A stretch of 64,000 nucleotides of DNA from Podospora bellae-mahoneyi (lineage: Eukaryota > Ascomycota > Sordariomycetes > Sordariales > Podosporaceae), in contig NC_085882.1 of the NCBI RefSeq assembly GCF_035222275.1, positions 2,177,501 through 2,241,500 on the forward strand, in the 5' to 3' direction. Shown here in pieces: positions 20,480 through 31,871 of this stretch. Below the pieces are notes generated by a model, which worked only from the letters and a program-made list of their open reading frames with translations, had not been told where the DNA came from and searched no databases. Numbering within the stretch: position 1 is the first letter of the stretch; each line of letters opens with the position of its first letter. The position numbers were made by a program, and so were the translations under genes.

Positions 20480-23400
20480 ATGGCCTCTCTTACGTTGACG
20501 GAGAAGCTGGACAAGATCCGGTCGCCAAATCTGCAGAGTCAGAAGCAGGTAGGTTTTATTCACTAACCAGTCTTGTCTTGAACAGCTTCTTGCAGAGCTG
20601 GGGGCTGATAAGGAACTGCGAACGGAATACTGACCATGATCCGCAGACCGCCAGCATTCTCGAAGGTGTCGAGGCCGCCTTCAAGGAACAAAACACACAA
20701 CCCACACCAACAGCTTACTTCGCTGCCCTGCTCAGTCTTCTCGACAACAAGACGCTCGCCCAACCCGTCATCTACCTCCTCGACATTGTCACCCCCTACG
20801 CGCCCGAGCCCCTCCTCCGCGCCAAGTTCACCCAGATCCTCGAACTGTTGGCACCAGTCCTGTCGCAACCCGATGCCGATGCCCCGTTAGTCAGAGCCTC
20901 GATTGGTGTTCTTGAGAGTCTGCTGCTTGCTCAGGATGCCGTTGCTTGGGAGCAGAGCGCCGCCGTCATGGGCCCCCGCCGGGCTATCGGCGGTCTTTTG
21001 AGCTTTTCGCTTGACCCTCGGCCGAAGGTGCGCAAGAGAGGCCAGGAGGCCCTGCGCAAGATTCTTAGGAGCCCTCCTCCTAGCCCGTCGCTCGACCACC
21101 CTGTTGCGCCAATGTGCGCCGAGACTGCCATGATGAGCTTGAAGGCTGTGGCTGAGAAGGCCGCTCAGTTGAAGAAGGAGAAGAAAGGATCCGAGTCTTC
21201 GACTGATCCCGAGCTTATTCACGCTTTGCAGTTGGTCAAGTCTGTTGCTTCGGCTAGTGGTGGATGGCCGAGCAAGAAGATTGAGTCGCTTTGCGAGCTG
21301 CTGCTTGGCATCGCTCGCTCCGGAAACGAGCACATGAGCATGGCGGTGTTTGACATCTTCGAGATGATCTTTGAGGGGATGGCTGAGGATGTGGCTTCGT
21401 CGAAGCTGCCGAGATTATTGGAGATCATCAAGGAGTTGCGCCCAGCACCAAACGATACCCAGCTTCTTCCCGCGTGGATCGCCATTCTCTCCAGAGCGTA
21501 CGACGTTTCGGCCCAGGTTGAGCCGGAGGAGACGTTCCAGGGGCTTTTGGACCCTTTCAACTTGGTGGCTTCTTATCTTGAGTCTGAGGCCAAGAACATT
21601 CGCATTTCGGCGTCCGAGTGCTTGGTTTCTTTTATGGCCAACTGCGTGCCTGCTTCGGTTCTTGTTGAGCCATCGATTTACGACGAGAAGGTCATCGGAC
21701 AGTTGGTCGAGACTGCCGAGAGCCTTTTGACGCTTAAGTATCAGGCTGCTTGGCTCGAGACGTTCAACGTTCTCGGTGCCATGTTTGACTCGTTGAGGTG
21801 GAGGGCGGATCCTTACATGCTCAAGATCACTCAGAGCATTGGTGAGATGCGCGGAAACGACTCGTTTACTGGCAAGCAGGAGGCGGATGAGGTTCTTGGG
21901 AAGGCCATCCGGGCCATGGGTCCTGAGTCTGTCTTGAAGGTCCTCCCCCTGAATCTTGTCAAACCGGCGAGAGGCCAGCCAGGCAGAGCTTGGCTGCTGC
22001 CTCTTCTGCGCGACTACACATCCAACACCAACCTGGCGCACTTCAAGAACGAACTTGTGCCCGTGAGCGCCGCCATGTTCCAGCGCGTGTTGGACCACGG
22101 TGCTGCGCCCAAGACTATGGAGATCAAGATTTTCGAGACTGTGGTTCAACAAATATGGTCTATCCTCCCCGGCTACTGCGACTTGCCCCTGGATCTGACT
22201 GAGGCTTTCGACAAGACTTTCGCGGAGACGCTTACTACGCTTCTTTACGAACAGGTTGAGTTGCGCCTCGACGTCTGCCGCTCGCTCAAGGCTCTCGTCG
22301 AGTCCAACCAGGCTGTTGTCTCGGCCGAGGAAGCCGATCCTGCTCTTGAGAGCAGAGTCAGCAAGGAGACTGCGGCCAAGAACTTGGGGTACCTTGGTAC
22401 CACGTTTGCCGCTGACTTCCTTGCCGTTCTCTTCAACGTTTACAGCACCACTCTTCCTCAGAAGCGTGGCCCTGTTCTTCAGACTATCAACGCCTACCTC
22501 AGCATTATCCCTGCTGCCCGCCTGACCGAGACTTTCGATCTTGTTTGCACCAAGCTTGCCGAGGCTCTCCAGCAGGCCCCTGAGCCCAAGGAGCAGAAGC
22601 AGCAAAAGGGCGAGCAGATGCCCTCTACCGCCCACACCCTGATGGATCTCGTTGTTACCATGTCCATCTACCTCCCCAGAGAAAGCTTCGAGGCCCTTTT
22701 CAGAATTGCTGCCCTTGTTGTCTTCAAGGATGACGACCCTCAACTGCAGAAGAAAGCCTACAAGCTCATCCCACGCCTGGCTGATGCCGAGATTGGCCGT
22801 GCTGCCCTTACTCAGAGAAACGAAGAGCTCCAGGCTCTTATCCTGTCCAGCGCTGAGAAGGTGTCGGCCCCGGCCAGAAGAGAGCGTCTTGCTGCTATTG
22901 CTGCCATGCTTCCCTTCGTTCCTGACACCCAGCTTCACTTCATCCCCTCGGTGCTTTCCGAAGTTGTCATCAGCTGCAAAGAGCAGAACGAGAAGGCCCG
23001 CACCATTGCTTTTGACCTCTTGGTTCTTATGGGCCAACGTATGGTCAACTCTCACGGTGCTGTCATTGACAACAGCAAGGTCCCCCACATGCCCAAGGAC
23101 GCCCCTGCCGCTACGGCTTCCGTTGAGGAATTCTTCACCATGGTCAGCGCCGGTCTTGCCGGTAGCACCCCCCACATGATTTCCGCCTCCATCACCGCCA
23201 TCACCCGCATCCTCTACGAGTTCCGTGAGACCGTCAGCGAAGCGACCATGTCCGACTTGGTCCAGACGATGGATCTCTTTCTCACCTCCAACAACCGCGA
23301 GATTGTCAAGTCCGTGCTTGGCTTCATCAAGGTGTGCATCCTCAGCTTGCCCACCGAGATGATGCTCCCCCGTCTGGAGACTCTCCTCCCCAACCTGATG

Positions 23401-24318
23401 GTCTGGAGCCACGAGCACAAGGGCCACTTCCGCGCCAAGGTCAAGCACATCATCGAGAGAATGATTCGTCGGTTTGGGGTGGATGTGGTCATGAGGTGCT
23501 GCCCCGAGGACGACAAGAAGCTTATCACCAACATCCGCAAGACCAAGGAGCGCAGCAAGAGGAGAAAGGACGCTGCCAAGAACGCGGAGGAGAGCGATGG
23601 GGAGGAAGATGGGAGGAGGAAGAACAGGTTTGAAAGCGAGTATGACCAAGCGCTGTATAGCAGCGAGTCGGAGGGTGAGCAGAGTGATGATTCGGATGTG
23701 GAGATGACGGGGAGGAAACAGAAGGGTGGGAAGAACAAGGGGGGGAGCGCGTATATTTTGGAGGATGAGGATGAGCCGTTGGATTTGCTGGATCGTAACG
23801 CGCTGGCGAATATTTCTTCGACGAAGCCGATGAAGCAGAAGGCAAGGGAGAAGAAGAAGGTGAAGAGGGATATGGATGGGAAGTTGATTTTGGGGCAGGA
23901 GGAGGAGGGTGAGGGGATGGATGTTGATATGGGTGATGGTGGTAATGAGGAAGAGAGTGGAGTTGGTGCGTACGTGGCTGCGCTGAGGGGCAAGGATGTG
24001 CCGATTAGGGGTATGAGGGGTAAGTTGAAGTGGAAGAGGGGGAGGAAGAATGAGGAGGGGGATGATAGTGATGATGGGATGGATATTGATGAGGGGGCTG
24101 CCAAGGCCATTAGGGAGAGGCCGGGGAATCAGAGGGGGAGAGGGGGGGATAGAGGGAGAGGTGGTGATCGGGGTAGAGGTGGGAGAGGTGGTGGAAGGGG
24201 GGGTGGACGTGGTGGACGGGGAGGGATTGCTGCTGGACGGAGGGGGTTGGGGCAGGATAAGCAGAAGGGTCCGGGTGGGTTTAGTGGTGTGAGGAAAGGT
24301 GGGAGAGGGAGGGCGTAG
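20480..24318 (+). CDS. rrp12: Ribosomal RNA processing protein Rrp12
   Basis: Two exons, 20480-20548 and 20647-24318; 1246 aa. The N-terminus MASLTLTEKLDKIRSPNLQS followed by FKEQNTQPTPTAYFAALLSL matches Rrp12. Most of the protein is HEAT/ARM-like helical repeats including the NUC173 region. LPNLMVWSHEHKGHFRAKVK and IIERMIRRFGVDVVMRC (about 975-1015) are family hallmarks. Rrp12 is a nucleolar and nuclear export factor for pre-40S and pre-60S particles. The C-terminal 250 residues are charged (KR/DE patches) and end in an RGG-rich tail (about 1190-1235). The 98-nt intron also contains an earlier AG (20586) whose use would give a premature stop. The last 700 nt are strongly G-rich on the coding strand. 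Confidence 0.92.
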
Positions 24319-26214
24319 ATATGATAGAATGGGACTTTTGTGGGATTTTTTTTTGATTTTGGGGCATGTTCATTGCTGGTGTTTAGGTTGAGGAAAAAAT
24401 AATGAGTTTGAGGTCGAGGTTTTGGGTGACACTGATGCTGGTTCGCCTCACGAAATAGACCTGAAAAGTGGGTGGGAAAGCGAACGTGACATAACGGTGT
24501 TTGGGTTCTTGCTTTGCATTCCCCCGAGAAGAGTCCCATCACTCGCAGTAATGGCTGTGCCAACGACATCGAGATGGCGGGTTTTAGGTTCCTTGCCAAG
24601 CTAATCCATCAACATGCCGTATTTGCTGATGTTGATAACTTTATCTCGATGGACTGAATGCTGAAAAACGGAAGAACTGATCGAGGAACGACTAGTTGAA
24701 GTCGGATTATACCGCCGTCGTGGATCTCCTCTCCCTCGCCAAGTTCCTCTCCCCACACCAACACTTTTTATCAACCTTCGCCATCCTCACCACCCTCATC
24801 CTCTACCTCCTCTCCCACCCCCTCCACGGCCCTTGTTGCGATGCAGGGGGTTAAGGGTAGTGAAGGGCTCAAGCTTTTTGGAAGAAAACTGGGAGAAGGT
24901 GAGTTGGGTGGAAAGGGGCCAGAGGGGGGTTTTCCGGTGGATGACTGGGCCACAGAGGAGGTATGGGGAACTGAATGGAAGGAGAGAGGCAAAAGGAAAA
25001 GGGGTTGATGCGGATGGCGAACGGGGAACAGCGACGAGATACCAATGGTGAAAAATCTGGACAATTCACTGTTTTTATGTGGGTTGTTTGGGTTGGCAAT
25101 TTTGGCGATGCAGACTCTTGCTGTCTGGGGTAGGAGGGGCAACGGAGGAGAGGGAGATTGGCGAGGGAGTCATTGCTAGTCTCGTGGTGGTTGAGTGGGC
25201 TGAGGTGTCTTCCGAGTCTAGAATAAGAAGCCCCATGTGAAACCGAACATCTGATCACCCACTCTCTCTGACTTCGCTCACACCCAATCACACCTCACCA
25301 TTGATACAATCACATCCTTATTTCTTATCAATCTCATGCACACTACTCAACATCTCTCTTTCTCTGTCTGTTTCTGTCGACTCCTGAATCCTGAAAGTAC
25401 TGTTTATGTAAACAAGACAAGAAAAACTAAGCTAACAGGGAAAAAAAAAAAAAAACAATTCATAACATTTGGTCATAAGGTTTGGTCATAAAACAAACAA
25501 CACACAAACATCCCCCCGCCTTTCTTCTTCCCTCCTCCTTTGGTTTGGTCATAAAATAGTCGTCATTACTCTCAACCCCCTTCCTGTACACAAACCAGTC
25601 GGATACCACACACCCAACCCAACACAAACCTAAAAGCTACCCAACCGCTAAGGGGAAGGGCCCAATAGGTCCATGAGAGAGGTGATAAGTGAGTACCGCC
25701 ATGTCCCGACAGTAGAAAGGAGAAAACAAAAAAAGGAAAAACAGGGAAAAGAAAAAAGAAAGGAAATTATCCGAACAAAAGGCCAAACGAGACAAACAAC
25801 CTTGCAACAGGCAAGACATATCCTCCTCCCTCCAAGGACAATAAAAACAAACACCTGATGAAAACTTTGATCCCCTTTTTTGCTTTTCTTTCCCAACAAA
25901 GATGGAAGCAAAAACAAAAAAAGATGACCCAACACCGCCGAAATAAGATAACTCGAGAGGTATCCGAAACCGACAACTCCAACTCCCCAAAAACTGTTGG
26001 CGAAGAGATGATAACGCCAAATAACCCAGGGGGTACCCCATATAGACAATCTTTTGACACATGTACGCCAAACATTCCCACCCATATATCCCAACAAGCA
26101 GTCGAGTCCAACATATTTTTCCTTATTCCATACACACTCCCAGCTCCTCCCCTTCTTCGGTGTTGCTTGTTGCTTTCCACCCCTTGACTCTTCCACATCA
26201 GACACAGCCGCCGT
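24319..26214. other. Convergent intergenic region (1.9 kb)
   Basis: Holds the 3' UTRs of rrp12 and of the minus-strand gene to the right. At 24700-25070 a stretch goes from C-rich to G-rich and has short frames of coding-like composition, including a hydrophobic peptide, but no frame is long enough to call. An A-run lies at 25440-25455 and repeated TTTGGTCATAA motifs at 25470-25556. Confidence 0.4.
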
Positions 26215-28467
26215 TCACCACCCGCTCTGACTAGGATGAACATACACCTCCCCCCTATTCTCCTGCCCGCTCCCGCTCATCCCACTCCCCCCACTGACAC
26301 CGCTAAAACTCCTCCCCCCGCTCCCCCAAGAAAACCCGCTCATCCCGCTATCCCTATGCTTCCTCTGCTTCCCCATCAAAACCTGCAAACTCTCCCTCTT
26401 CACCCTCCTCTCCTCGTCAATGTCCACCACCACCGCCTTGCCCGTGTAGTACGTCCTCGGAATCTTGGGCACCTTTGGAATCCCCCTATTCGCATCCGGA
26501 ATAACAACCTCATTCTCCAACTCCATCTCCAAGCTCCTCCTGATCCGTGGCTGGTGCCCATGCGAGGTGTAAAACGCCGAAGTAGGCGGGGTGATGTTTC
26601 TTCTCGAAGGGGAAGATTCGGTCAGAGTCGCCAACGGCAGGCTGTTACCCCTCTGATGCAAGACATGATGGTGAGGGTGAGGGTGCGGGTGCGGGTGCGG
26701 GTTCGAAACGTGATAGTGAGTCGGGTGAGGCGTGATATAGGGCTCATCAAGCATCATCTCATCATCGTCATCGTCATAACGGCTAGGTTGCACCATACTC
26801 TGCGCGACCTGCGCCGGAATGTTGATCCCCATATCGACATCCTCCTCCCTCTGAACACTCTGCTGCTGTTGCTGCTGCTGTTCCGCCGCCGGCGTCTTCG
26901 ACCCCTTCGTCTTCCTCCTCAACCCACCAAGAAAACTCGTCCTCTCCTTCTTCTCCTTCTTCTCCTTCTTCTCCTTCGTCAGCTTCCCCGAGACCAAATT
27001 CCCAAAACTCATCTTGGACCTCAGCTTCGCCGATTTGCTCGGGCTTTGAGTCGGCGTCTGCTGCTCCGGGTCCACGACCGTGCTCGTCGTGGTATAAAGC
27101 GACGCCCCCCCAAACAAACTAAACCCCGACATCGCCGACGAGGTCGACGGCCTTGACTTGTGATGGTGATGATGATGATGACCCCCGTAAAAATTTGCTG
27201 TCTGCGTTGTAAAGTTCGTCTTGGTCGACGTCCGACTGTTCGACCTCCTCAGCTTCTTCACCAGCTTCCTAGTCGCAGTCTCCTGCTCCCCGTGAATGTC
27301 CTGACTCGGCCTCTTGGTCCCCCGACTCGGACTCGCATCCTCCGAATTCTCCTCCTCCGGCGGTGGCGGCGGAGGCGCCCTCGTTGGCGCCGCCGGACTC
27401 CGAAAGCTCGCAGTCGAAGGCGCAGGTCGCAGCTGCTGCTGACTGTTCACGGCAGCCAACCTATCCGCGAACGACCTCCTATCCCCATTGACATACAAAC
27501 TACTTGTCGGGCTCGACGGTCCAGAAGGCGACATCGTTCCCGCAACCTGCATCTCCGTCGTCGTCCTCGTCATCGGTGCGCTGGCAGCGTTGCGAAGGGG
27601 ATGTCTAGTCCCCTTGATAGCATGCGCACTGAAAAACCCCGAAGCCTGCAAACTCTTGTAACTCGCCAGCACCTCCTCCCTAGAGGGATAACTCGTCCCG
27701 TTCGCCGCGCCAGTAACAATACTCGACGGCTTCACCGGGCTCGCCGGCCTGGACGACGACGCCTCCTTCTTTTGCTGTTGCTGTTGTGGTTGTTGTGATT
27801 GTTCTGCCATGGTCACCACCTTCGCCCTCTCCCCATGCCCCTGCCCCTGCATCATCACTCCCTCCATACTCCCCGAACTCCTACTCCCCCTCAGCTTCTC
27901 CCTCACGCCATCCCAAAGCGGCGCCAAAAAACCGCTGCTCTTTTTCTGTTGCACCTGTCCGTTATACCCGCCACCCCAAACCTGCAAACTGCTCCTCGGC
28001 CTCATCAACGGATGCCCACCAAACCCCGACATTGTCGGGCTCGCAGGAGTGGACATTGTCACTCCTCCCCCGTGATAAGGCGAAGAAGAGGACGGCGGAT
28101 AATAAAACTGCCTCTCCCACTCACGTATCTCCTCTTCGGTTTTATTCCCAGTGATGAATTCCGGCGGGGGCACCGCGCTGACGCGATCGTTCATGCTCCC
28201 TTCCAGAAACCTCGACTGTCCCTTTTCGGGAGAGGACCCCCGGCGGGCGTGTTGTTGTTCTTGTTGTTGTTGTTGTTGTTGTTGTTGGTGGTGGTGGTGT
28301 TGTTGGTGGGATTTGCGTTCGGCGAAGGATGGTTGTCGGGGGGTGTGCGGTTGTTGCGATTGCTGTTGTTGTTGCTGTTCTAATTGCGGCCACAGCGATA
28401 AACCAGATGGTGGTGGTGGTGGTGGCATCTCCGCCTGTGTTGGTTGTTGCAAAGAGGCAATCGCCAT
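26215..28467 (-). CDS. Gln/Ser-rich protein of unknown function
   Basis: Single exon, 750 aa. I do not recognise a family. The N-terminus has Pro, Gln and His runs (about residues 15-75). More ordered-looking segments are PPPEFITGNKTEEEIREWER (about 98-117), YKSLQASGFFSAHAIKGTRH (about 260-279), a lysine-rich region with KEKKEKKEKKERTSFLGGLR (about 500-519), and VPKIPRTYYTGKAVVVDIDE near the C-terminus. Most of the protein is predicted disordered. The basic patches could be nuclear localisation or membrane-binding signals, which is inference. The start is the first ATG in a context with Q-rich protein following; the frame is open upstream, but that part has a different composition and no need for inclusion. 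Confidence 0.75.
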   Translation of the reverse strand: MAIASLQQPTQAEMPPPPPPSGLSLWPQLEQQQQQQSQQPHTPRQPSFAERKSHQQHHHHQQQQQQQQQEQQHARRGSSPEKGQSRFLEGSMNDRVSAVPPPEFITGNKTEEEIREWERQFYYPPSSSSPYHGGGVTMSTPASPTMSGFGGHPLMRPRSSLQVWGGGYNGQVQQKKSSGFLAPLWDGVREKLRGSRSSGSMEGVMMQGQGHGERAKVVTMAEQSQQPQQQQQKKEASSSRPASPVKPSSIVTGAANGTSYPSREEVLASYKSLQASGFFSAHAIKGTRHPLRNAASAPMTRTTTEMQVAGTMSPSGPSSPTSSLYVNGDRRSFADRLAAVNSQQQLRPAPSTASFRSPAAPTRAPPPPPPEEENSEDASPSRGTKRPSQDIHGEQETATRKLVKKLRRSNSRTSTKTNFTTQTANFYGGHHHHHHHKSRPSTSSAMSGFSLFGGASLYTTTSTVVDPEQQTPTQSPSKSAKLRSKMSFGNLVSGKLTKEKKEKKEKKERTSFLGGLRRKTKGSKTPAAEQQQQQQQSVQREEDVDMGINIPAQVAQSMVQPSRYDDDDDEMMLDEPYITPHPTHYHVSNPHPHPHPHPHHHVLHQRGNSLPLATLTESSPSRRNITPPTSAFYTSHGHQPRIRRSLEMELENEVVIPDANRGIPKVPKIPRTYYTGKAVVVDIDEERRVKRESLQVLMGKQRKHRDSGMSGFSWGSGGRSFSGVSGGSGMSGSGQENRGEVYVHPSQSGW

Positions 28468-29838
28468 TGTGTCTTGTGTTCGACAGCTCGTTCCCCTCCC
28501 CCCCTGAAAACTAGTACATAAACCCACTAAAACACCGTGGCTGGAAAACAAGGTGAGTGGATAATGTTGGATAAAAAAGGGTGAGGCCCCGTAAAAACCG
28601 CGGCGGAGAGGGCGCAATGCGAAATCGTTCGGTTTTGTCGTGGCGTGCGTGGATGGATATGCGGTGAAGTAGGTGGAGAGAGAGAGCGCGCGAAACGATG
28701 CAAGGCAGCGGTTATAAAAATCGGGGGGTCGGGGGGAAAGAAGAAAAAAAAAGGACAACGGTTTTGTTTACTTTCTCTCTCTCTCCCGACTCCCAAGTAG
28801 TCGGTAACACTCCACAATCGCGCCAAAACCACGAGGTAGAAGTAATAAAATATTTTTTCTCTCTCTCCGACGATGCAGCTTGTTTAACAGAGAGACCAAC
28901 AACAACAAAAAAAAAAGCGAGAACCAAGGACGGCGAAGCTTGTTATTTTGGAGCAAGAAGAAGCAGCAGCAGCAAGCAGTACAGAGCAGTAGCGGCAGCA
29001 CCTCCACTGGACCTGCAGCAAGCTCTCGCAGCCAAAAGCAAGAAACGCGACCTGGCAACGGGCTTGACAACGGGGACCCCTGCATGGCACAGACCCCGAC
29101 CCCACAATGCAGCCAATCACCAGCCTCCCTTGCCTTGGTTGTTCAAATGAGCATCCTCCTCGAGCGTGACCTCAACCACCTTTTTACCACGCCGTATCAC
29201 GAGCAACACGTGAAAAAGACGCGGTTACAAACACGGTCGCGGTAGGGAGAGAGAGATAGAGGGAGAGAGAGGAAGACGCGCATAAAAATTGATATTCAAA
29301 CACTGTTCACATATCGCGATTCCCAAATTGTTTTTAAAAAAAAAAAAAAATCCGCTGGCCGAATCCCAGGCCTCCCTGCATGTAAGATGTATAAGTCCAC
29401 ACTCCCAGCCAAAAAAGAAAATCACAATCTGAACCTTTGCAACCAGCTTCAACTTTTTGTCGCCTCCACAACCCACCCACCTACCCACAACAAAACCTTC
29501 CAGTAGTCGCTCTAAATCAAGAGTGCCAAAGGAAAACAGAGCAAATGAAGGTCGTACGTATATGTGTCGCCCCGTGCTATGTGCGTTCCAACAGGTATAA
29601 AGAAGCAACGAGAAGAAGAAAACAAAGAGTCAAAGAGAACGTAAAGAACGTCTGTGTCCCTCGAGCAGTCCAGTCCATGGCTCGTTGAAAGCCTGGGTTT
29701 CAGATGCCCATCCCATATAGTCGCCGTATATACACTAAAAATCACAAAGATGACCCGCCTGGGCAACAAAACTCCAAACACCTAGCCCAACAGTACGCAT
29801 CAAACCATCAAGCCATCAAGCAAGGGGTATCTTGGTTG
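28468..29838. other. Upstream region of the Gln/Ser-rich gene and 3' region of veA
   Basis: About 1.4 kb with CT/GA-rich tracts, an A-run (29336-29350) and no recognisable ORF. The right part should be the 3' UTR of veA, the left part the promoter and leader of the gene at 28467. Confidence 0.4.
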
Positions 29839-31554
29839 CTACTCGGGACATTGGTCGGCCGGAACCGTAGTATAAAATCCAGCCGCTCTCGAGTAGATCA
29901 TGGGCCCAAGCCCGGCATCTGGATCCTCAGAGGAACCCTCGTCGCGGGCACCATCCTGGAACCGCCTAGGTTGGTCAGCAGCCTTGAAGGACTGGTCGTG
30001 GGCCCGCTTCGAGCCGGCGTACTGCGTTGTCATGATGCGGTCAACGGGGCCGGCAGCCGGCGCCGGGAAGTTGGGACGAGCGGCCTGAAGCGCCGTCGGA
30101 CTCGGCAACGGGAGCTGGCTGGCGCCGGGAAGCGTGCTGGTTTGGGGTCCGTCGACCTGGATGGGCGGCAGGGACGGCATCTTGGGCGGCGGCATGCGGT
30201 GCGAGTTGTGCTGCGGGAAAGCCGGAACCAAGGGAGGGAGGGTGACGTGTCCAGAGGATGACCTGAAGCCCTGTGGTTGCGCGCTGTCGCGACGAGGAGT
30301 TGGGTTGAGGCGCATACGACGGCTGCGAAGGCGTTCGCTCGCGCTGTCTGTACGAAGGGGGCGGTGGTGGAGGAGCAGCCTGGTACGAAGTCTGCGATGT
30401 GTACGGCGCCGCCTGGCTTGGTGGGTACACGGGTGAAGCGGGAACCGAGGGAGGTTGAGCAAAGTTTTGAGGTGGTGGCTGAGAAGGATACTGGCCGTTG
30501 GAGCCTCCGTTGAGGAACTGAAGGTGCCCTCCCTGGGAGCCTGGCTGTCCAGGAAATTGCGAAGGGTAGTCGGCCATCGATGGGCGGCGCTGCGAGTCGG
30601 CAGGGTAGGGAGCCCGTTCCGCGCTTCCGCTCATCGATCGGTTGCGGTTGAAGTCAGGCCGAGCATCGGCCACGGGCGTCGCGGTTCTTCGAGAACGTCT
30701 TCGTGCGTACTCGTCATCGCCATTGTCATAGTCACCAGCACCCTTTCCATCACGCCGTCTCATCCTAACATCGCGGCGAATGCGGACACGGCAGCCTTGC
30801 TCGGCAACCATGCGGCTGAGAGCGGTGCTTTCAGCCAAACCAGGGAACTTCTTGGCGCTGTAGACGACGAAGTCCTGCGACTTGACCTCCATCCTGAAGT
30901 CAAAGGAGCCTCCCTGGGCCGGGCTGGAGCTCTGGGCCTCGGAGGCCGAGCTGTCGCTCTGCGGGTCCTTGTCCTTGTCCTCCTTGGTCTCTTCGTAGAG
31001 GCTGAACGTCAGTCTATAACGGCCCTCGTGCCTGACAGACAGATCAGGGAACAAGAAATAGCCGGCTTCGGTAGGACGGTCCAGATAGGCCATTCCAGAC
31101 ACGGGCATACCGGTCAAGACGGGCGGCGTGTTGGCTGCTGGGGTCTGAACGCGACCGTGGGCCATGACTCTGGCATGTTCGAGAGTGGCGTAGAGAAAGA
31201 AGTTGGCGTTGTACAGGAAAGTGATATCCTTATCCTGGGCCGCCTCCCAAGTATGGCCCTCATAGACGCGCAGCTCCACAACGGGAGGCGGGTCGACGGG
31301 ACGACGGTCAGCCGATGCTATTGCCATGTTAGCAAACTGGCTGGTTCACATACAAGAACGATCAAGGAGCCACACTCACACTTTGGGCCTGAACCGCATG
31401 CTCTCGCGCGCTCGGGTTGCTGGATGACCTTCAAGCAGTACCACAGGGTGCGTCCTCCCTTGGTTGCGCGGCTAATGATATGCGGAGGATTTGGCTCAGC
31501 GACTTCCAGGGCCGGCATGCCGTGAGAGGCTGATGGAACAACTTGTGCGCCCAT
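29839..31554 (-). CDS. veA: Velvet developmental regulator VeA
   Basis: Three exons on the minus strand, 31554-31380, 31317-30263 and 30210-29839; 533 aa. The first junction (donor GTGAGT, branch GCTAAC, acceptor TAG) recreates the invariant VeA segment [20 protein letters not shown], followed by [15 protein letters not shown]. The velvet domain continues with [13 protein letters not shown] and [20 protein letters not shown], and ends near [32 protein letters not shown] (about residue 220). The rest is Pro/Gln-rich. VeA pairs with VelB and LaeA to link light, sexual development and secondary metabolism in the nucleus. The second intron is inferred only because the C-terminal frame changes: its donor GTCATC is weak, and a 34-nt alternative or a sequence error is possible. 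The C-terminal end is therefore less certain than the domain. Confidence 0.85.
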
Positions 31555-31830
31555 CGTGTCCGATCTCTCGTCCAAATTCCTTTCCTTCAAAAATCCAACA
31601 AGACACACTTGTCGAGGCGACAAGCTAACAATATCAATCAAACAGACAGACCTCCCTCAAATGCCAAAAAAACAACTGTACAAGCGCACCGTATCAGCAT
31701 CAACTCATGCGCGTCGCCAGATGGCCAAACTTTCAAGAAAAAATGCGCGAGTGACTGGCTGCAGCTGTCAGTCCGATGCTCATCGTACCTTTGTGGCCCC
31801 AGCAACAGATAAATAAGACTCGAACGGTCG

Positions 31831-31870
<40 letters not shown>
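31831..31870 (+). repeat. (TCAA)10 microsatellite upstream of veA
   Basis: Ten perfect tetramers lie about 280 bp upstream of the veA start codon. Confidence 0.95.

Positions 31871-31871
<1 letters not shown>

Noticed and set aside
21415-23649. 744-codon minus-strand frame antisense to rrp12
   Set aside because: It is the antisense shadow of the rrp12 coding exon, caused by codon composition; the plus-strand protein is clearly the conserved one.
26236-28383. Plus-strand Arg/Pro- and Leu-rich frames opposite the Gln/Ser-rich gene
   Set aside because: Composition is that of antisense low-complexity repeats; the minus frame is continuous over 750 codons.
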